From Artocarpus heterophyllus (lineage: Eukaryota > Streptophyta > Magnoliopsida > Rosales > Moraceae): a stretch of DNA of 64,000 bases. The stretch covers positions 17,359,316-17,423,315 of the forward strand of contig CM046338.1 of the NCBI GenBank assembly GCA_025403435.1, in the 5' to 3' direction. Shown here in pieces: positions 1-12,854 of this stretch; the stretch's first letter is position 1; every line of letters begins with the position of its first letter. The notes under the pieces are model-generated. The model was not told the DNA's origin. It was given only the letters and a program-made list of their open reading frames with translations, and did not search any database. The translations under genes and the position numbers were made by a program.

Positions 1-410
1 ATAAAAATTCACTAATGACTTTGCTAGATCGCCGACGGTTGGGAAGTATTGTATTTACGATGTAAATACAAGAATTCACCGACGACTTTGTCGGACCGCT
101 TACAGTCGACAAATATAATATCTATGGGGAAGTACCGTATTTATCATGTATATAAAAAAAAATTATTGAAGACTTCACCGGATCGTCGACAGCTGGAAAA
201 TACAATATTATAAGTTAATTTTGAAAATATTATGATTTCTTCTACCTTTGTTTTTTTGTCTTTAAAAAAATTGAGGATCAAAATATATAAGTTAATTTTG
301 AAAAATCAAAAAATTACGCGCTTTCTAGAATCGCGTAATTTTCAGTGATGTCCTTGGGTAGGTATAGTTTTCATTCTTCAAACAATGCAAACGGTCGAGT
401 AAAAAATTAT
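1..410. other. AT-rich relic DNA with three degenerate repeat units
   Basis: No gene is seen. About three loose copies of a unit containing 'ttcaccgacgactttg' followed by a 'ggaagta..gta' block occur in the first 210 bases, at a spacing of roughly 70-90 bases. They are too diverged to assign and may be the subterminal part of a decayed DNA transposon. Confidence 0.35.
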
Positions 411-580
411 TTTCCTTTAAAGGAAGTAGAATATTTGGAGTTGTTCACCTATTTCCGTTTAATTGTCAACCGCAATTCTTCAACGCTTTGATTCTTCTAA
501 CTTTCCTTTAAAGGAAGTAGAACATCTGGAGTTGTTCACCTACTTCCGTTTAATTGTCAGCCGTATTTCTTGTTTTTTTA
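411..580. repeat. 91-bp direct tandem repeat (two units)
   Basis: Two adjacent units start at 411 and 502 with the same 14-bp palindrome TTCCTTTAAAGGAA. They continue in parallel through 'gttgttcacctatttccg' / 'gttgttcacctacttccg' and 'tttaattgtca'. The copies differ at a handful of bases. No coding potential is seen. Confidence 0.75.
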
Positions 581-796
581 TAATGAGAAGATCAAACACT
601 TGAAATATATGACGCACCAAAATTTAGGATGATTTAGAGAAGAATTTTAAACGTGTCATTTTTTTTTCAGTCAAAAGGCGGTGTAGAGCCTATCAATGAC
701 TTAGGACATCTAATGTTGGATTAAAGACCACAATATGAAATACAAAATTATATTAAAAATGGAAATTAAAATCATGATTATTACAGAATGTCTGTT

Positions 797-1692
797 AGGG
801 GTATTCACTGTACGGTTTAGACGGTTTTTTTTTTTCTCTAAACCACTAACCAAATCAAAAAAATTTTATTTTAAGACGGTTTAGCTGTTTGATATTTTTT
901 ATAAAACCAAACCAAATCTCGTATAAGCGGTTTCTGTTTAAGATTAACTTTTTAATATTTTATAAAATTTATAAAATGTCTAAAAGTTTGTCTTTCAAAG
1001 TGTTAAGACAAAAGCAAAAACCAAACTAAAAAGTCACAGCAACGTAAATCAAAGTTTACCAATAACCAAGCTAAGAGTAAAAAAAAAAACACAACTAAAA
1101 AACATAAGACAAATAGAATTAAATTTAAAGTTGAATTAAAGCTTTCCATTAGTGTCAATAAATCTCTCCTCCTACTAATATCCTTAATGACACTGTAATG
1201 AGTTTGGCTGACGGCAAGAGAGATGACATGGCAATGACAACATGGGGGTAGGCCGGCAGCAATGTAGAGAGAATAGATGAGGGGAGACTAGGGTTCCATT
1301 CTATGAGTTAGTCTTAATTATTTATGTTGGTTCTTTAATTTGATTTAGTTTTTCTGGGTGTTGATGATACGTGATTATGAGAAGTGTAATTATAAAGTGT
1401 GGAAAAATGCATCTTACGTGGGCAGCACTTCTTGTGATGACCGATGAAAAATAAACAATAATAAAAAATATTATATAAAAAACTATTTTAAAAATAAAAA
1501 TTATCTAATGTGGCAATCTAGCGAGTGGTTTGATGGGAGGTTGGGGTGGTTTGAAAGTTCAAACCATTAACCAAACCACTTACAATATTTATATAAAAAA
1601 CCACCCAAACTGTCCAAAATTAAAACAAAAACCACTAGTTTGATTTGAATTAGGTGGTTTGGGCAAATTAGCGGACTTTTTGAACACCCTTA
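797..1692. mobile_element. hAT-like non-autonomous DNA element
   Basis: The stretch starts with GGGGTATTCACTG and ends with TTTTTGAACACCC. These are imperfect terminal inverted repeats of the 'GGGTGTTCA' type common in plant hAT MITEs. Subterminal 'cggttt', 'accaaacca' and 'ggtggtttg' motifs occur in both orientations near both ends. No transposase ORF is present. I could not find a clean 8-bp TSD, so the exact ends are approximate. Confidence 0.5.
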
Positions 1693-1824
1693 AAATCTGT
1701 CATCTATATATATACAAATGATAAATCTGCAAACATTAATTTAAGAAATCAAGATCTTTAGTCCATATTCCAAAAAAAATAAATAAATAAGCACTACATC
1801 TTTGTATTTTTTCTATACTCATTA

Positions 1825-3991
1825 TGTAACACCCCGAAATTGATTTAATGATATTATAATATAAAATGATGGATTAGTGTGTCATAATTAATATTTTAAA
1901 ATTAATTTAATCATTTAATAAAATTTTGGGTGTAAAGTTGTTTTGGTTGTCTTAATGACTTCTAATTGTTTTTAATTATTTTAAATGTTATTTTGAATCT
2001 TTGGGACACAAAAATTTGTAAAATGTCAAATATATTCTGTTTTACAAAACCATGGCGACACATAGTTTTCATACAGTAAAACTGTCCACTATTTCTCTCT
2101 ATTTATTCTCTCTCCTCTCTCTATCTTTGATTCACTCTCTCTCTCTTTCTCTCTCTCTCCAAGCGCCTCTCTCTCTCTCTCGGTCTCTCTTCTTCTCTCT
2201 CATTTTTCTCTCAAATTTTAACTCCAATCAAGCTTAAGCTTCGGGTTTTGGTGGATTGGAAGCTCGGGAGCTCGATTGAATAACCAAAAACGTGAATTGA
2301 AGGTTAGATTTGAGGTTAGTTTTGAAATTTCTAAACTTTTTTAAATTTTTAATTTTTCATGCATTTTTGAAATCTAAGTTTGTTTGAGCTTAGAAAACCC
2401 TTGATTTGAGTTAAAGGAACTTAGAACAACTAGGATCTATGCTTTGTTTGAAGAAAAACGGATTAGATTTAAGATTTTTCATTTTTTCTCACTTTTCCCT
2501 TTTTTTGGATTTTTGGGATTTTGTATTCAAATCTTGTTTAAATGAGTTCAAAAGTACTCTATTATGTTTTTCTATCATCTATGATTGTTTTCTATGCCTA
2601 GGATTTGAGAAAAATAGGTTAAAACAAAGATTTGAGTTTTGGGTGACCCAAAACCCGTGCCTAGAATTCCTAGAAATTTTTCAGTTCGGCAGGCCGGATT
2701 CATCTGTTCGACAGGCCGAGCAGGCCGGATTCAGCCGTCCGGCAGGCCGAACCTGGGAATGTTCGGCCGACCGAACATGGTCGTCCTGCAGGCCGAACTG
2801 TGCAGTTCAGCCGGCCCAACTAGGGTACCGGTAGGCCGACCGAACAAGGGCAAATTTTGTGATTTTTATCCGTTTTTACTGTTTTGAACCCAACTTTATA
2901 AAATGATTTTAAGGATACAAACGGCACACTACGACATCATGAAATGGTTTAGTAACATAGAATGTCTCAAACTAGATATTGATCGACTTAGTTTGTATCT
3001 AGGATCGTTCGTGGTTCTACAGAGCTAACGTATAGCGGGCTGGGATTACGATGTGGGGCACCGACATGAGTATCTTGGTAGGACTTCTACTCCTTCTTTG
3101 GTAACCCAGTTTCAAATGATTTAGCTTTGAAAAGGGTTTTATCAAAATGTTTTCAACGGTTGATTGAAAATGAATTTACCGGTTATATTTTAACAAATCA
3201 TGAACTAAAATGAACCTCATAATGAATGATAATGAAAACATCTGGTAAATAGATTTTTAATAATGATAGAAATGAACACAAGGGCATGATGCCATATCAG
3301 AGATCGGGTCGTGTAGCGATCGACCTTGGGGGCAGGTCCCGAAACCTAGCTAGGCCACTACGGGGGTGTTATTCAAATGGTTTGCCTAGGAAAAGAAAAT
3401 GACGATATTTTTGGTCGACCAAATAAACTGTTTTGGCTAAGAACGGTTTTACTTAAATTTATTTATTCAAGTTTTCTTTTAAATAATCTCTTGGATAACG
3501 ATATTTCTTTTTTAAATTAAATGATTTCCTAAAAATAGTCCTACTGAGCCTTTCGCTCACATTTTATTTGTTTTCAAACTTCCCCCTCTAGGTGGATTTC
3601 CTCTTAGGTTCAGAGAGGACTCAACGGACAGAACTCTGGAGCAGTAGAAGGGCTAGTAGATTATTTGTAATAATTGAACAATGCATGTAATGTTTTAACT
3701 TTCTTTGTGCTTGGACTGTGGTTGTATTATTATATTGTCAGTACAATGTATATGCATAAGTTGTGGGTCAATGGGACCCATACTCGTTATATTTATTATT
3801 TTATTTCCTGCTTAATGATTTGCTCAATGATCTTATATGTTTAATGATTATGAATTCTTTTACAAAATGGTTTTTAAACCTTTCATACTTTTGTATTTAA
3901 TTTAACCCTTAAACTCATGTTTTTAACTAAATTTTTATTTAATTAAATTAAATCAACCGCCACGTTACCTCCCGTACCCCGGGATGTGACA
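1825..3991. mobile_element. Solo LTR of a Ty3/gypsy retrotransposon, TSD CATTA
   Basis: The 2167-bp unit begins TGTAACACCCCG and ends CGGGATGTGACA (TG...CA, near-perfect short inverted repeats). It is flanked by the perfect 5-bp duplication CATTA (1820-1824 and 3992-3996). No second LTR, primer-binding site or polypurine tract adjoins it, so this is a recombination-derived solo LTR. Inside are a CT-microsatellite (2090-2215), a GC-rich block of 'ggccgga/ggccgaac' repeats (2685-2860), and an ACTGAGC...GCTCA hairpin followed by a pyrimidine tract and CTAGGTGG (3543-3595). The last is typical of Tekay/Del-type gypsy LTRs. Short ORFs inside are not real genes. Confidence 0.9.
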
Positions 3992-3996
3992 CATTA

Positions 3997-5763
3997 TTAA
4001 TGAACATATCTAAAAGTAATTAATATGTTCAATAAGTACGGCATGCATTTAATGATAATTAGATGATACCGTCGTATTAACAAAATAACCATGTCTGACC
4101 CTGCTTGTTTATGTCAAATAATAACCAACGTGTTTTTTCGTTAGTATGAGAGTCTTCGTTTTATGTTTGTTTTCTACAAATAATAACACGATAACGATAT
4201 TATCATTTGCATATAATTACGAGTTGGGAAACACGCAACTACGCGCTTCATATTCTGCTTGTTATATTACTTTGAAATAATACATACACACATCATAAAA
4301 CAATGCAATATAATGGACAGATTTTAAAATACATATAAGATTATGAGGCTGAAAAAGAAAAACATGGAAAGTGGATATGATTTTATATAAAGGAAAAGGG
4401 CAAAAATAAAGAAAGAAAAAGATAATAAAAGAATGAAAAGTAAATGAAAATTAAAAAAAGAGTAAAGTACTAGAATGTCACTTGTCGTAAGTTAGAAAGA
4501 ATATCAAAACAAACGTTCACACTTTTATACAATTATAATAGACATGTCTTGAACCCATAATTTATTGGCCTTTTAACACATATGGCAACACATAAACAGA
4601 AAAATTTTACAAAATTTTGAAAATAATATGAAAATAGTAGAAACTCGTGTCATTAAAATAGTTACTATATAACTATATAGTATAAAATGTGATATTATTA
4701 TATTAATTATTATGTAATTTTTGTTACATCTGTAATATTTTGAACATTTTGCTCTATTTCAAATCCATCGTAAAAATGCTGCCATATAATGTAATTTTCT
4801 GTATTCTTTTACCCGCATGTTGACTAAGCTTACAAACAAGATTAGCCAATAAGGCAAGTTGCTTAGGAAGACAAAACTCATCCTACATAGAACTGTTGAT
4901 ATCCTAAAAGCTGTTTCCTTTTTACTTATTTCTTGTTGGAATAGATCAATGGTCTTGTTATATTACTTTCAAATAATAAAATAAAATGAGTACCTAACCT
5001 GTAGTCTAATCTTCCCAACATCTCATGACCCACCAAAAGTACTAAGATATATTTTCTTTTTCCTTTTTCAAAAGAAGGCAAACGAGGGATATTAAATGAA
5101 AAATATTATTCCAAATATTCTTTGCAATTTCAAGTCCGATGTCTGTGCACTTTGAAAAATCTGCTTTCACTCTCAAACAATTATTCGCAATCACTTTTTA
5201 TGATCACCCAACCCAGTCTAATCTTATATATCTATTTTAGTTATACTACATCAAATTTAATCAAAAATCGGTTTTTCAAAATTTTCATCAAATCCAATCT
5301 AATGACTCGTGCATCAATTAATCCAATCTACTTTGATATTTAGATTGGCCCAGTTGGTTTAGATCAATCGATTTTGGCCTAGAACCTTTTTATTGAGTAT
5401 TAAATTCGGGAAAATCATAACAAATAGATTTAAAAAAATTTAAAAATTAATATCATATTTACAAACATTGTTAAATAACAAGTTAATTAAGGATTGATTT
5501 TACATTTTTACCCTCTATTTTTCTTACAACTCTGGTCTTTTCCCCATCTTCTTCTTTCTTTTTCTCTCCTCTAACCCTCTCCAATGCTGCCGTCGAGATT
5601 GTTTCCCAAACCGGCTCCGTCGTGAGCCTTGCTTCATTGCAAATTGCCATTGTCGACCACCGAGAAGGAAGACAGCAAATGGCGATCCTCTATGAGACTA
5701 AAAATTTAATAAAATTACAAGACTAGTACACGCAAAAGATTAGACGACGGTCAATGAAGCTGT
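3997..5763. other. Intergenic AT-rich DNA, no gene recognised
   Basis: Strongly AT-rich with scattered stop codons in all frames. The ORF at 5122-5343 is low-complexity and has no family resemblance. A short pyrimidine- and GC-richer patch (5520-5700) looks like gene-derived 5' sequence, but I cannot assign it. It abuts the lipoxygenase fragment and may have been joined to it by rearrangement. Confidence 0.6.
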
Positions 5764-6806
5764 GACACAATGAATCTGAATGCAGCTGCTAGGCAGATCC
5801 TGATTAATGCTGGAGGAGCGCTTGAGTGCACTGTTTTTACCGGAAAGTATTCCATGGAAATGACTTCTGCAAGCTACAAGGAATAGTCATTTCCAGACCA
5901 AGCAATCCTTGTTGATCTGATCAAGAGGTAAATCTTTGTGCTTTACTAACTTTACAGGGACCTCACTTTAGCATGATTTAGGGTCTAACAAATAAAGGAT
6001 TATTTGAAAACAATGGTTCCAAGCTAAACTTCCTTTTTTCGTAAATATTTTCAGGGGAATGGCTGTTAAAGATGAAAACTCTCCACATGGTCTGCGCCTA
6101 CTCATAGAGGACTATCCATATGCTATCGATGGTCCTGAGATCTGGTCAGCCATCAAAACATGGGTCAAGGACTGCTGCTCTTTCTACTACAAAACAGATG
6201 AAATGATTCAAAATGACCATCAGCTCCTATCATGGTGGAAGGAGCAAAGCGAAGTGGGCCATGGGGACAAGAAAGACGAGCCATGGTGGCCCAAAATGCA
6301 GGCACTTGAAGAGCTGATAGAGACATGCACAACCATCATATGGATTGCCTCAGCCCTCCATGCAGCCATCAACTTTGGCCAGTACCCTTATGGAGGGTAC
6401 CCCAAACCGCCCTTCAATGAGCCGTCGTTTGATACCCAAAGAAGGGACTCCCGAGTATGAGGAGCTCAAGACGGACTCAGAAAAGGCCTTCCTGAGAACA
6501 ATCACCAGGCAGCTCCGTCCGGTTCTCAGCCTTGCCCTTGTTGAGATTCTGTCAAGGCATTCTTCTGATGAGGTGTATCTTGGCCAAAGAGACACTCCAG
6601 AATGGACAACAGATGGCGAAGTACTTGAAGCCTTTAATAAGTTTGGAAAGAAGCTAATGGAAATTGAGGAAAAGATTGTAAGGATGAACAAAGATGAGAA
6701 GTTGAAGAACAGAGTTGGGCCAGCAAAGATGCCATACACCTTGTTGTATCCTTCTAGTGAAGGAGGGCTCACTGGCATGGGAATTCCGAACAGCGTCTCA
6801 ATCTAA
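5764..6806 (+). pseudogene. 9-lipoxygenase (LOX1/LOX5-type) C-terminal pseudogene fragment
   Basis: Homology to plant seed-type lipoxygenases begins abruptly at 5764 ([11 protein letters not shown]) and runs to the natural C-terminus GIPNSVSI followed by TAA at 6804-6806. Only about the last third of a roughly 860-residue enzyme is present. The N-terminal PLAT domain and half of the catalytic domain are missing. One intron is recognisable (5928-6054, GT...TTTTCAG) between LIKR and GMAVKD. The iron-ligand region [17 protein letters not shown] and the terminal isoleucine are retained. Disablements: a TAG stop at 5884-5886 where the family has Trp (KEW), and a one-base frameshift near 6410-6430, after which the reading continues in another frame ([16 protein letters not shown]). 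Functional relatives dioxygenate linoleic and linolenic acid. This copy cannot be active. Confidence 0.93.
5928..6054 (+). other. Intron of the lipoxygenase pseudogene
   Basis: The intron is 127 bp, with GTAAAT at the donor and TTTTCAG at the acceptor. It splits an Arg codon (AG|G), restoring the LIKR-GMAV junction of the family. Its retention shows the fragment arose by DNA duplication rather than retrotransposition. Confidence 0.85.
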
Positions 6807-7154
6807 GAAGATTTGTAGAGTTAGACTCTGCTAAATTATTTTGGATGCTGTGAGAGTCTCTAAATTTTTTGAACCAACTTAGTTACTATCCATTTACAGT
6901 GGAATGTTATATGTATGAAAGGTAAAGAAATTGTAGTTGCTGTGCTAAGTTCCAAGTCACATCAAGAGTGTTTGTTCTGAATTAAAAATAAATGTGAAGT
7001 AACAAAGCGGTCAAGTCATGTCGAATAATCAGTTTTTGTAACAAATAGAAAGTGAAATAGCATTAAACCAAAACTAGTTGTTTACATGGCGCATCAGTCT
7101 TCAAGTTTATTCTTGCGGATCTTTGTTCAAGAGCATGTATTTGCAAGTATCTTT
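6807..7154. other. 3' flank of the lipoxygenase fragment
   Basis: AT-rich sequence with no gene seen; the first part may be former 3' UTR. It ends at the TSD TCTTT (7150-7154) of the next element. Confidence 0.6.
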
Positions 7155-7625
7155 TGTTAGAAATTTTCATAAACATAATTATGATTTTTATATATGCATG
7201 AATTCAAATTGTATAAAAAAATATCTAAATGTAAAAATGTAAAGGAAAAAGAAATCTAACCTCCAACCATTGATAAATATAATAAAAATAGATAATATCT
7301 CTGCAAGAATTCATAAAGAAATTTTATTTAAAAGAAAGATAATCTTCTAAACCTTCTGCAACTTAGAAAAATTATATATTTATAAATAATTGTAAGGCTT
7401 AGGGACCTTTTAAATTTTACGTGATATTTATAAACACTCACTATCAGGATGTACGTTACCTTTCATTGAGAAGAGGTACTTTTTTTAAATGTTATAATAG
7501 TTCTAAATATCTTTTTGTTGACACCCTTTAGAAAATACATGTATATTGGACTACTTAAATTTATTTTTATTTATTTATTATCATTTAAAAACTAAATAAA
7601 TAATAATAAATAAATTAAAATAACA
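7155..7625 (-). repeat. Copia-1 3' LTR
   Basis: 471 bp, TGTTAG...AATAACA on the plus strand. It is preceded on the minus strand by a polypurine tract (see 7626-7638). It aligns along its whole length with 13145-13614. Confidence 0.93.
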
Positions 7626-7638
7626 TTCTCCCACTTGG
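7626..7638 (-). other. Copia-1 polypurine tract
   Basis: On the minus strand this reads CCAAGTGGGAGAA, directly upstream of the 3' LTR start TGTTATTTT. This is the usual plus-strand DNA priming site of plant copia elements. Confidence 0.85.
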
Positions 7639-7939
7639 TCCACATATATTTTCTAGATAACCAAAATCGACCAATCTCAAACTTAAGGAATAAACACATG
7701 AATCATGATGATAAATCCTCTTAGAATGAGTATTATCTTCCATGTATTACAATGCATTATATCCCTTAATACTAACTCATAAATAGTAACGTAACTTGTT
7801 GAATAAACCCTATGTTTATTCTTGATCCAACTTAATTGATCTTTCTCAAAATAACTAAATATGTGCACAACTAAATATGAGAAAACATCACAATTGAATA
7901 AGATTTTTATTAAAATAATAAATGTGCGTAGAATGAAAT

Positions 7940-10900
7940 TCACATCATGGAACCAAGTCTCATTCGTACTACATGATCCTTGAAATTCTTTGGTGGCATG
8001 CCTTTAGTTTAAGGATCAACAATCATCAACTCAGTACTTACGTGCTCAATGACTACTTTCTTTTCTTTAACACGTTCTCTTATAGCTAAGTACTTAATGT
8101 CTATGTGTTTACTCCGACTACCGCTCTTGTTATTCTTAGCCATAAACACTGCAGCTGAATTGTCACAGTATAACCTCAATGACCTAGAAATATAATCCAC
8201 AATTCTAAGCCTAGATATAAAACTCTTCAACCATACACCATGCGAAGTACCTACAAATCAAGAAGAAAACTCAGCCTCCATAGTAGAGGTAGTAGTTAAA
8301 GTCTGCTTCACACTTCTCCAAGATACAGCTCCACCGACAAACATGAAAACATAACCAGATGTTGATTTTCACGAATCAACACAGCCAACGAAGTCTGCAT
8401 TAGAATATCTAATCACCTTTGGATTATCAGTTCATTTGTACATGAGCACGTAATCCTTAGTCCCTTGAACGTATCTCATCACCTTCTTTGCAGCTCTCCA
8501 ATAGTCAACACCTAGGTTACTCTGATATCTACTCAACATTACCACAGCAAATGCAATGTCAGGTCTTCTACAGAGCTGAGCATACATTAGGCTTCCAATG
8601 GCTGAAGTACATGGAATGTTTTTTATTTGTTCCCATTCAAGCTTATTTTTCGGGCACTGGTTCAAATTAAACCTATCACCCTTCACTAGAACCTAGTTAA
8701 TGCAAATCTCTTGAGACAAACCCAAAATACCTCGAGATCTATCTCTATGGATCTTAATGCCAATAACATAAGATACCTCTCCCACATCCCTCATATCAAA
8801 GTTCTTTGAGAGAAATTGTTTCACCTCATATAGTAATCCCTTATCATTAGTTGCAAGTAATATGTCATCCACATATAGCACAAGGAAACAAATCCTACTC
8901 CCACTGACCTCTAGTATATACATTGATCCATGATATTCTTTTCAAAACCAAATGAAGAGATAATGTCATGGAACTTCAAATACCACTGACGAGAGGCTTG
9001 TTTCAATCCATATATGGATTTTTTAAGCTTGTAGACTAAATGCTTGCCATCACTAGAGGAATATCCTTCTGGTTGTTTCATATAAACCTTTTCCTTTATA
9101 TCACCATTGAGAAAGGCTGTTTTCGCATCCATTTGATGCAAATCCATATCAAAATAGGAGACCAATGCCATAATGACTCGAAGAGAATCCTTTTTAGATA
9201 CAAGAGAAAAGGTCTCTATATAGTCGATTCATTCTCTTTGAGTGAATCCTTTGGCAACGAGTCTTGCCTTATGTCTTTCAATGTTGCCCAATGAGTCTTT
9301 CTTCATTTTAAAGACTCACTTACATCTAATGGTTTTTACACCATCAGGTAACTTAACGAGATCCTAGACTCTGTTAGATGCTATAGAATCCATTTTGTCT
9401 TTCATGGCGCTGTACCATAAGTCAAAATCCATAGAACTCACGGTCTATGAAAACGTTTCAGGATTTTTTTGGCTCTAAAATTGTAGTCAGGCTCTTGTAG
9501 ATATATAATATAGTCACTAGGCATCACCGATCAACTTTCTCTAGCAGATCTCCTTAATGTTGGTTCAACATTCTCCTCAATAGGTTCCTATATCTGTTGT
9601 TTAGCCGGATCCACTATTCTTGATCAGCAGTCTATGGAACTTGAACGACTTGTTTTTGTTCATCATGCATTTGAACTCTAGGCGTGTTGTGTACAACAAT
9701 CATTTTATCACAAGAAGTGGAAGGTTGAGCATTTATATGATCTTTCTCAGAAATAGTATTCCAAGATCGATTGCTCCCACTAATTAAGTCATTCTTAAGA
9801 AATTTTGAATTCCTTGATTCTACAAATCTACTTCTATGAGATGGACAATAAAATCTAATATCCTTTAGACCGTTTAACATAACCAACAAAATATCCATTT
9901 ACGGTCCTTGGGTCTAGCTTCTTCTATTGTGGATTATAAACTCTTACCTCTTACGAGCATCCCCAAATGCGTACATGTTGCAAACTTGGTTTCCAACCTT
10001 TGAATAACTCAAGAGGCGTCCTTCGGATAGCCTTGGTTGGAACTCGGTTCAATATATACACTGCCGTCTTAAGAGCTTGATCCACAAGAGCTCAGGAAGT
10101 TTGGAGCTTGCAAGCATAGTCTGTACCATGTCCAATAATGTTTAGTTTCTTCTTTTACCTACACCATTTTGGTCTGGAGAACCAGACATAGTGTATTGGG
10201 CAACAATCCCATATTCTTAAAGAAACCTAACAAATGGACCAGGACCTTGTCCATGCACAATATATCTACCATAGTACTCTCCACCTCTATTTGGTCTCAC
10301 GAACTTAATTTGTTTTCTGCATTGTTTCTTTACTTCTGCTTTAAAGACCTTAAAAGCATCTAGTGCTTTATTTTTATTGTTAAGCAAGTAGAGATACATG
10401 TATCATGAGTAGTCATCTATAAAAGTGACAAAGCACCTTTGAGAGTACGCATCCATGTCTGGACTAAAAATATCTATATGTATGATTTCTAATAAATCAG
10501 AACTCATCTTGGCACCCTTATTTGACTTGTTGGTCTGCTTACCCTTAATACAGTCCACATAAGTATCAAAATCAGTAAAATCTAAAGTACTAAGTACTCT
10601 ATCATTTACTAATATCTTAATTCTTTCAATAGTGATATGTCTCAATCTCTGATGCCATAACATAGAGGATTCATTGTTTACAACATAGCGCTTTATGTCA
10701 ACATTTTTATGAACATGCACAATAGTATAATTGGCATCATTTTGTAAATTAAGATGAAAAAGACCATTAGACAAAATACCACATCCAATAAAATCATATT
10801 TATAAAACAAACTGAACGAAGATTCTAAAAAATTAAGGGAATATCTAATTGATATAAGTCTAGAAACTGAAATTAAATTTCTAGAACAACTAGGTATATA

Positions 10901-11886
10901 GAATGTCTTTTCCAAATACAAAACAAGGCCACTACTTAAGACTAGTTTGCACGTTCCTATAGCCTCCACATGTGAGTGTATCTTATTTCCAGAGTAGATG
11001 TCTTGCTCATTTCCCACTGGCTTCCACAAGTCTTGCAATCCCTACAGGAAACTAGTAACATGGATTGTAGAACCGAAGTCAATCCACCATGTTTTATATT
11101 AACATAATCATATTGGGTTCATAATAAACAAATAAGAGTTGAGTACCTTTCTTATTAAGCTACTCCTAGAATTTAGAACAGTCCTTCTTTACGTTCTCCT
11201 TCTTCTTACAAAAAAAGCACTTAAACTCTTTCTTAATATCCGGTTGAGTAGGAACCTTACCTTTCCCCTTTTGCTTGGTCTGAAACTTCTTCTTATTTCC
11301 CTGGGTTGCTAGATTTACTTTCTCTCATTCTTCCATGATGAGTTTTCCCTCCTCCTAAAAACACATGGTCAATAGCTCATTAATTGACCATTTGTCCTTA
11401 TGTGTGTTATAAAAGATCTTAAAGGGACCATACTCCATGGGGAGAGTGTTCAGAATGTACTAAACTAGGAAAGAATCAGACATGTCAACCTCAAGTATCT
11501 TCAATTGAGCCACAATGTCCCTCATGCGCATGATATGCTCACGCACGTCTTTTATACTAGTAAGCTTTAAGATGAAAACTGCATGATCAAGAAGACTCAA
11601 ATTGCTCATTAGTAGTCTTCAGTAATGCTCGAACATGATCATATTGATCAACTGAACCCTTAATCCCAATAGAGATTATGGTCTTTATGAACATAACTAA
11701 GAGGCGATTGGATTGCTCCCATTTTCTATAATGATCAATATCATCTTGAGTGCTGGTCTTAGTGATATGGGGCAATACATCCTTTCTGATGGCATAGTCA
11801 ATGTCCATCCACCCCAAATGAAGGAAAATCCTCTTCTTCCATACTTTATAGTTATCACCCTTAAGCTCAGAAATATCACATTTCAT
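7940..11886 (-). pseudogene. Copia-1 gag-pol polyprotein, degenerate
   Basis: Read on the minus strand. Gag starts at 11886 (MKCDISELKGDNYKVWKK) and is open to 11587. A zinc-knuckle remnant CFFCKKKENVKKDC lies near 11170-11220, with the His of CCHC changed to Asn. The protease/integrase zinc region (HQRLRHITIERI, C..C spacing) and the start of the integrase core (IHIDIFSP, FVTFIDDYS) are in 10403-11038. The core continues in 10217-10399 (VRPNRGGEYYG). Reverse transcriptase is spread over 9171-8432 in two or three frames, with MDAKTAFLNGDI and an intact YVDD active site (LVLYVDDILLA). RNase H (YCDNSAAV) is at 8230-8009. Multiple stops and frameshifts break the single long ORF such elements normally have. 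Confidence 0.93.
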
Positions 11887-12580
11887 ATATGATAAATTAA
11901 CATGTTGAATTACTATAATACATCAAACATACATATTCATGTCACAAATTTTGAAGCTAATAACTATATCTCATGTTTTACAGATGTAAATCATGCACAA
12001 AAATTATGAATCAAATGACATATAAAAACTGCCTATGGGCTAAGTTCTTAATTCATATAAATTCAAATACAACCATATGATAAAACTATTAAACTATATT
12101 TTATTTCTTAATCCCTGTGGGCAAATTAAGAAAATAATTTAATAGTTTATCCTAACCAATCATGTTTAATGTAATAAAATTTCCTGTGAGATAAATTTCA
12201 TTATATCAAACATAATTAGTTACAATTAATGTCCGTTTAACTTATAATTTAATATAATCTAAGATGCTATGGCTACTCTCAAATCAATTAAAATTATACA
12301 AATCACTCAAGAGATTTGATTTTTTTTATGCATAAAATATTAATCAAATTGCATGTATCAAAATACAACAACTAAAAAATACATGAAAGAATAAATTATG
12401 CTTAAATTCAACAACATATGTAAAATAAATTTCCAAAATTTTATGTAAACATAAATAATAAAATTTTGAATTTCATTAAAATTAATTTTAGATTTATTAA
12501 AATTAAATTTTTAAAATTACCCAAATTGAAATTCTAAAAAAATTAAAAAAAATTCTTTTTTTGGCCAAAAAATTGCCCTG

Positions 12581-12854
12581 AAAACGATGTGTCGTTTTGA
12601 TATGACAACAACAGGCTCGCCCCAAGTAAAACAATTGGTCGTTTTTCTCAATTGAAAACGACATGTCGTTTTCTACTTAGATTGAGAAAACGACATGTCG
12701 TTTTCTACTTTGAAAACACAACCTCTACCCGAGTAAAACGACGTGTCGTTTTTCTCAATGAAAAAAAAACATGTCGTTTTTCTCAATGAAAAACAACATG
12801 TCGTTTTTCTGTCGAAAAAAGTGCCCTTTAGGGCCAAAATGATATGTTGTTTTT
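12581..12854. repeat. Array of AAAACGACATGTCGTTTT palindromes in the Copia-1 leader
   Basis: Six full copies and one half copy of an 18-bp palindrome (consensus AAAACGACATGTCGTTTT, variants with ATGTGT, ACGTGT, ATATGT) occur at irregular 20-50 bp spacing between the 5' LTR and gag. Spacers share 'tctcaat' and 'ctac' motifs, and the array is bracketed by 'ggccaaaa' and 'ttttggcc'. Each unit could form a hairpin in RNA or bind a dimeric protein as DNA. Confidence 0.85.

Noticed and set aside
2052..2887. ORFs in the CT-rich and GGCC-rich parts of the first solo LTR
   Set aside because: Low-complexity translations inside a well-bounded LTR with TSD; not genes.
6350..6778. 142-codon ORF on the minus strand
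   Set aside because: Exact antisense shadow of the lipoxygenase pseudogene exon.
12581..12854. CRISPR-like array
   Set aside because: Repeats are palindromic, irregularly spaced, in a plant retrotransposon leader, with no cas genes; not a CRISPR array.
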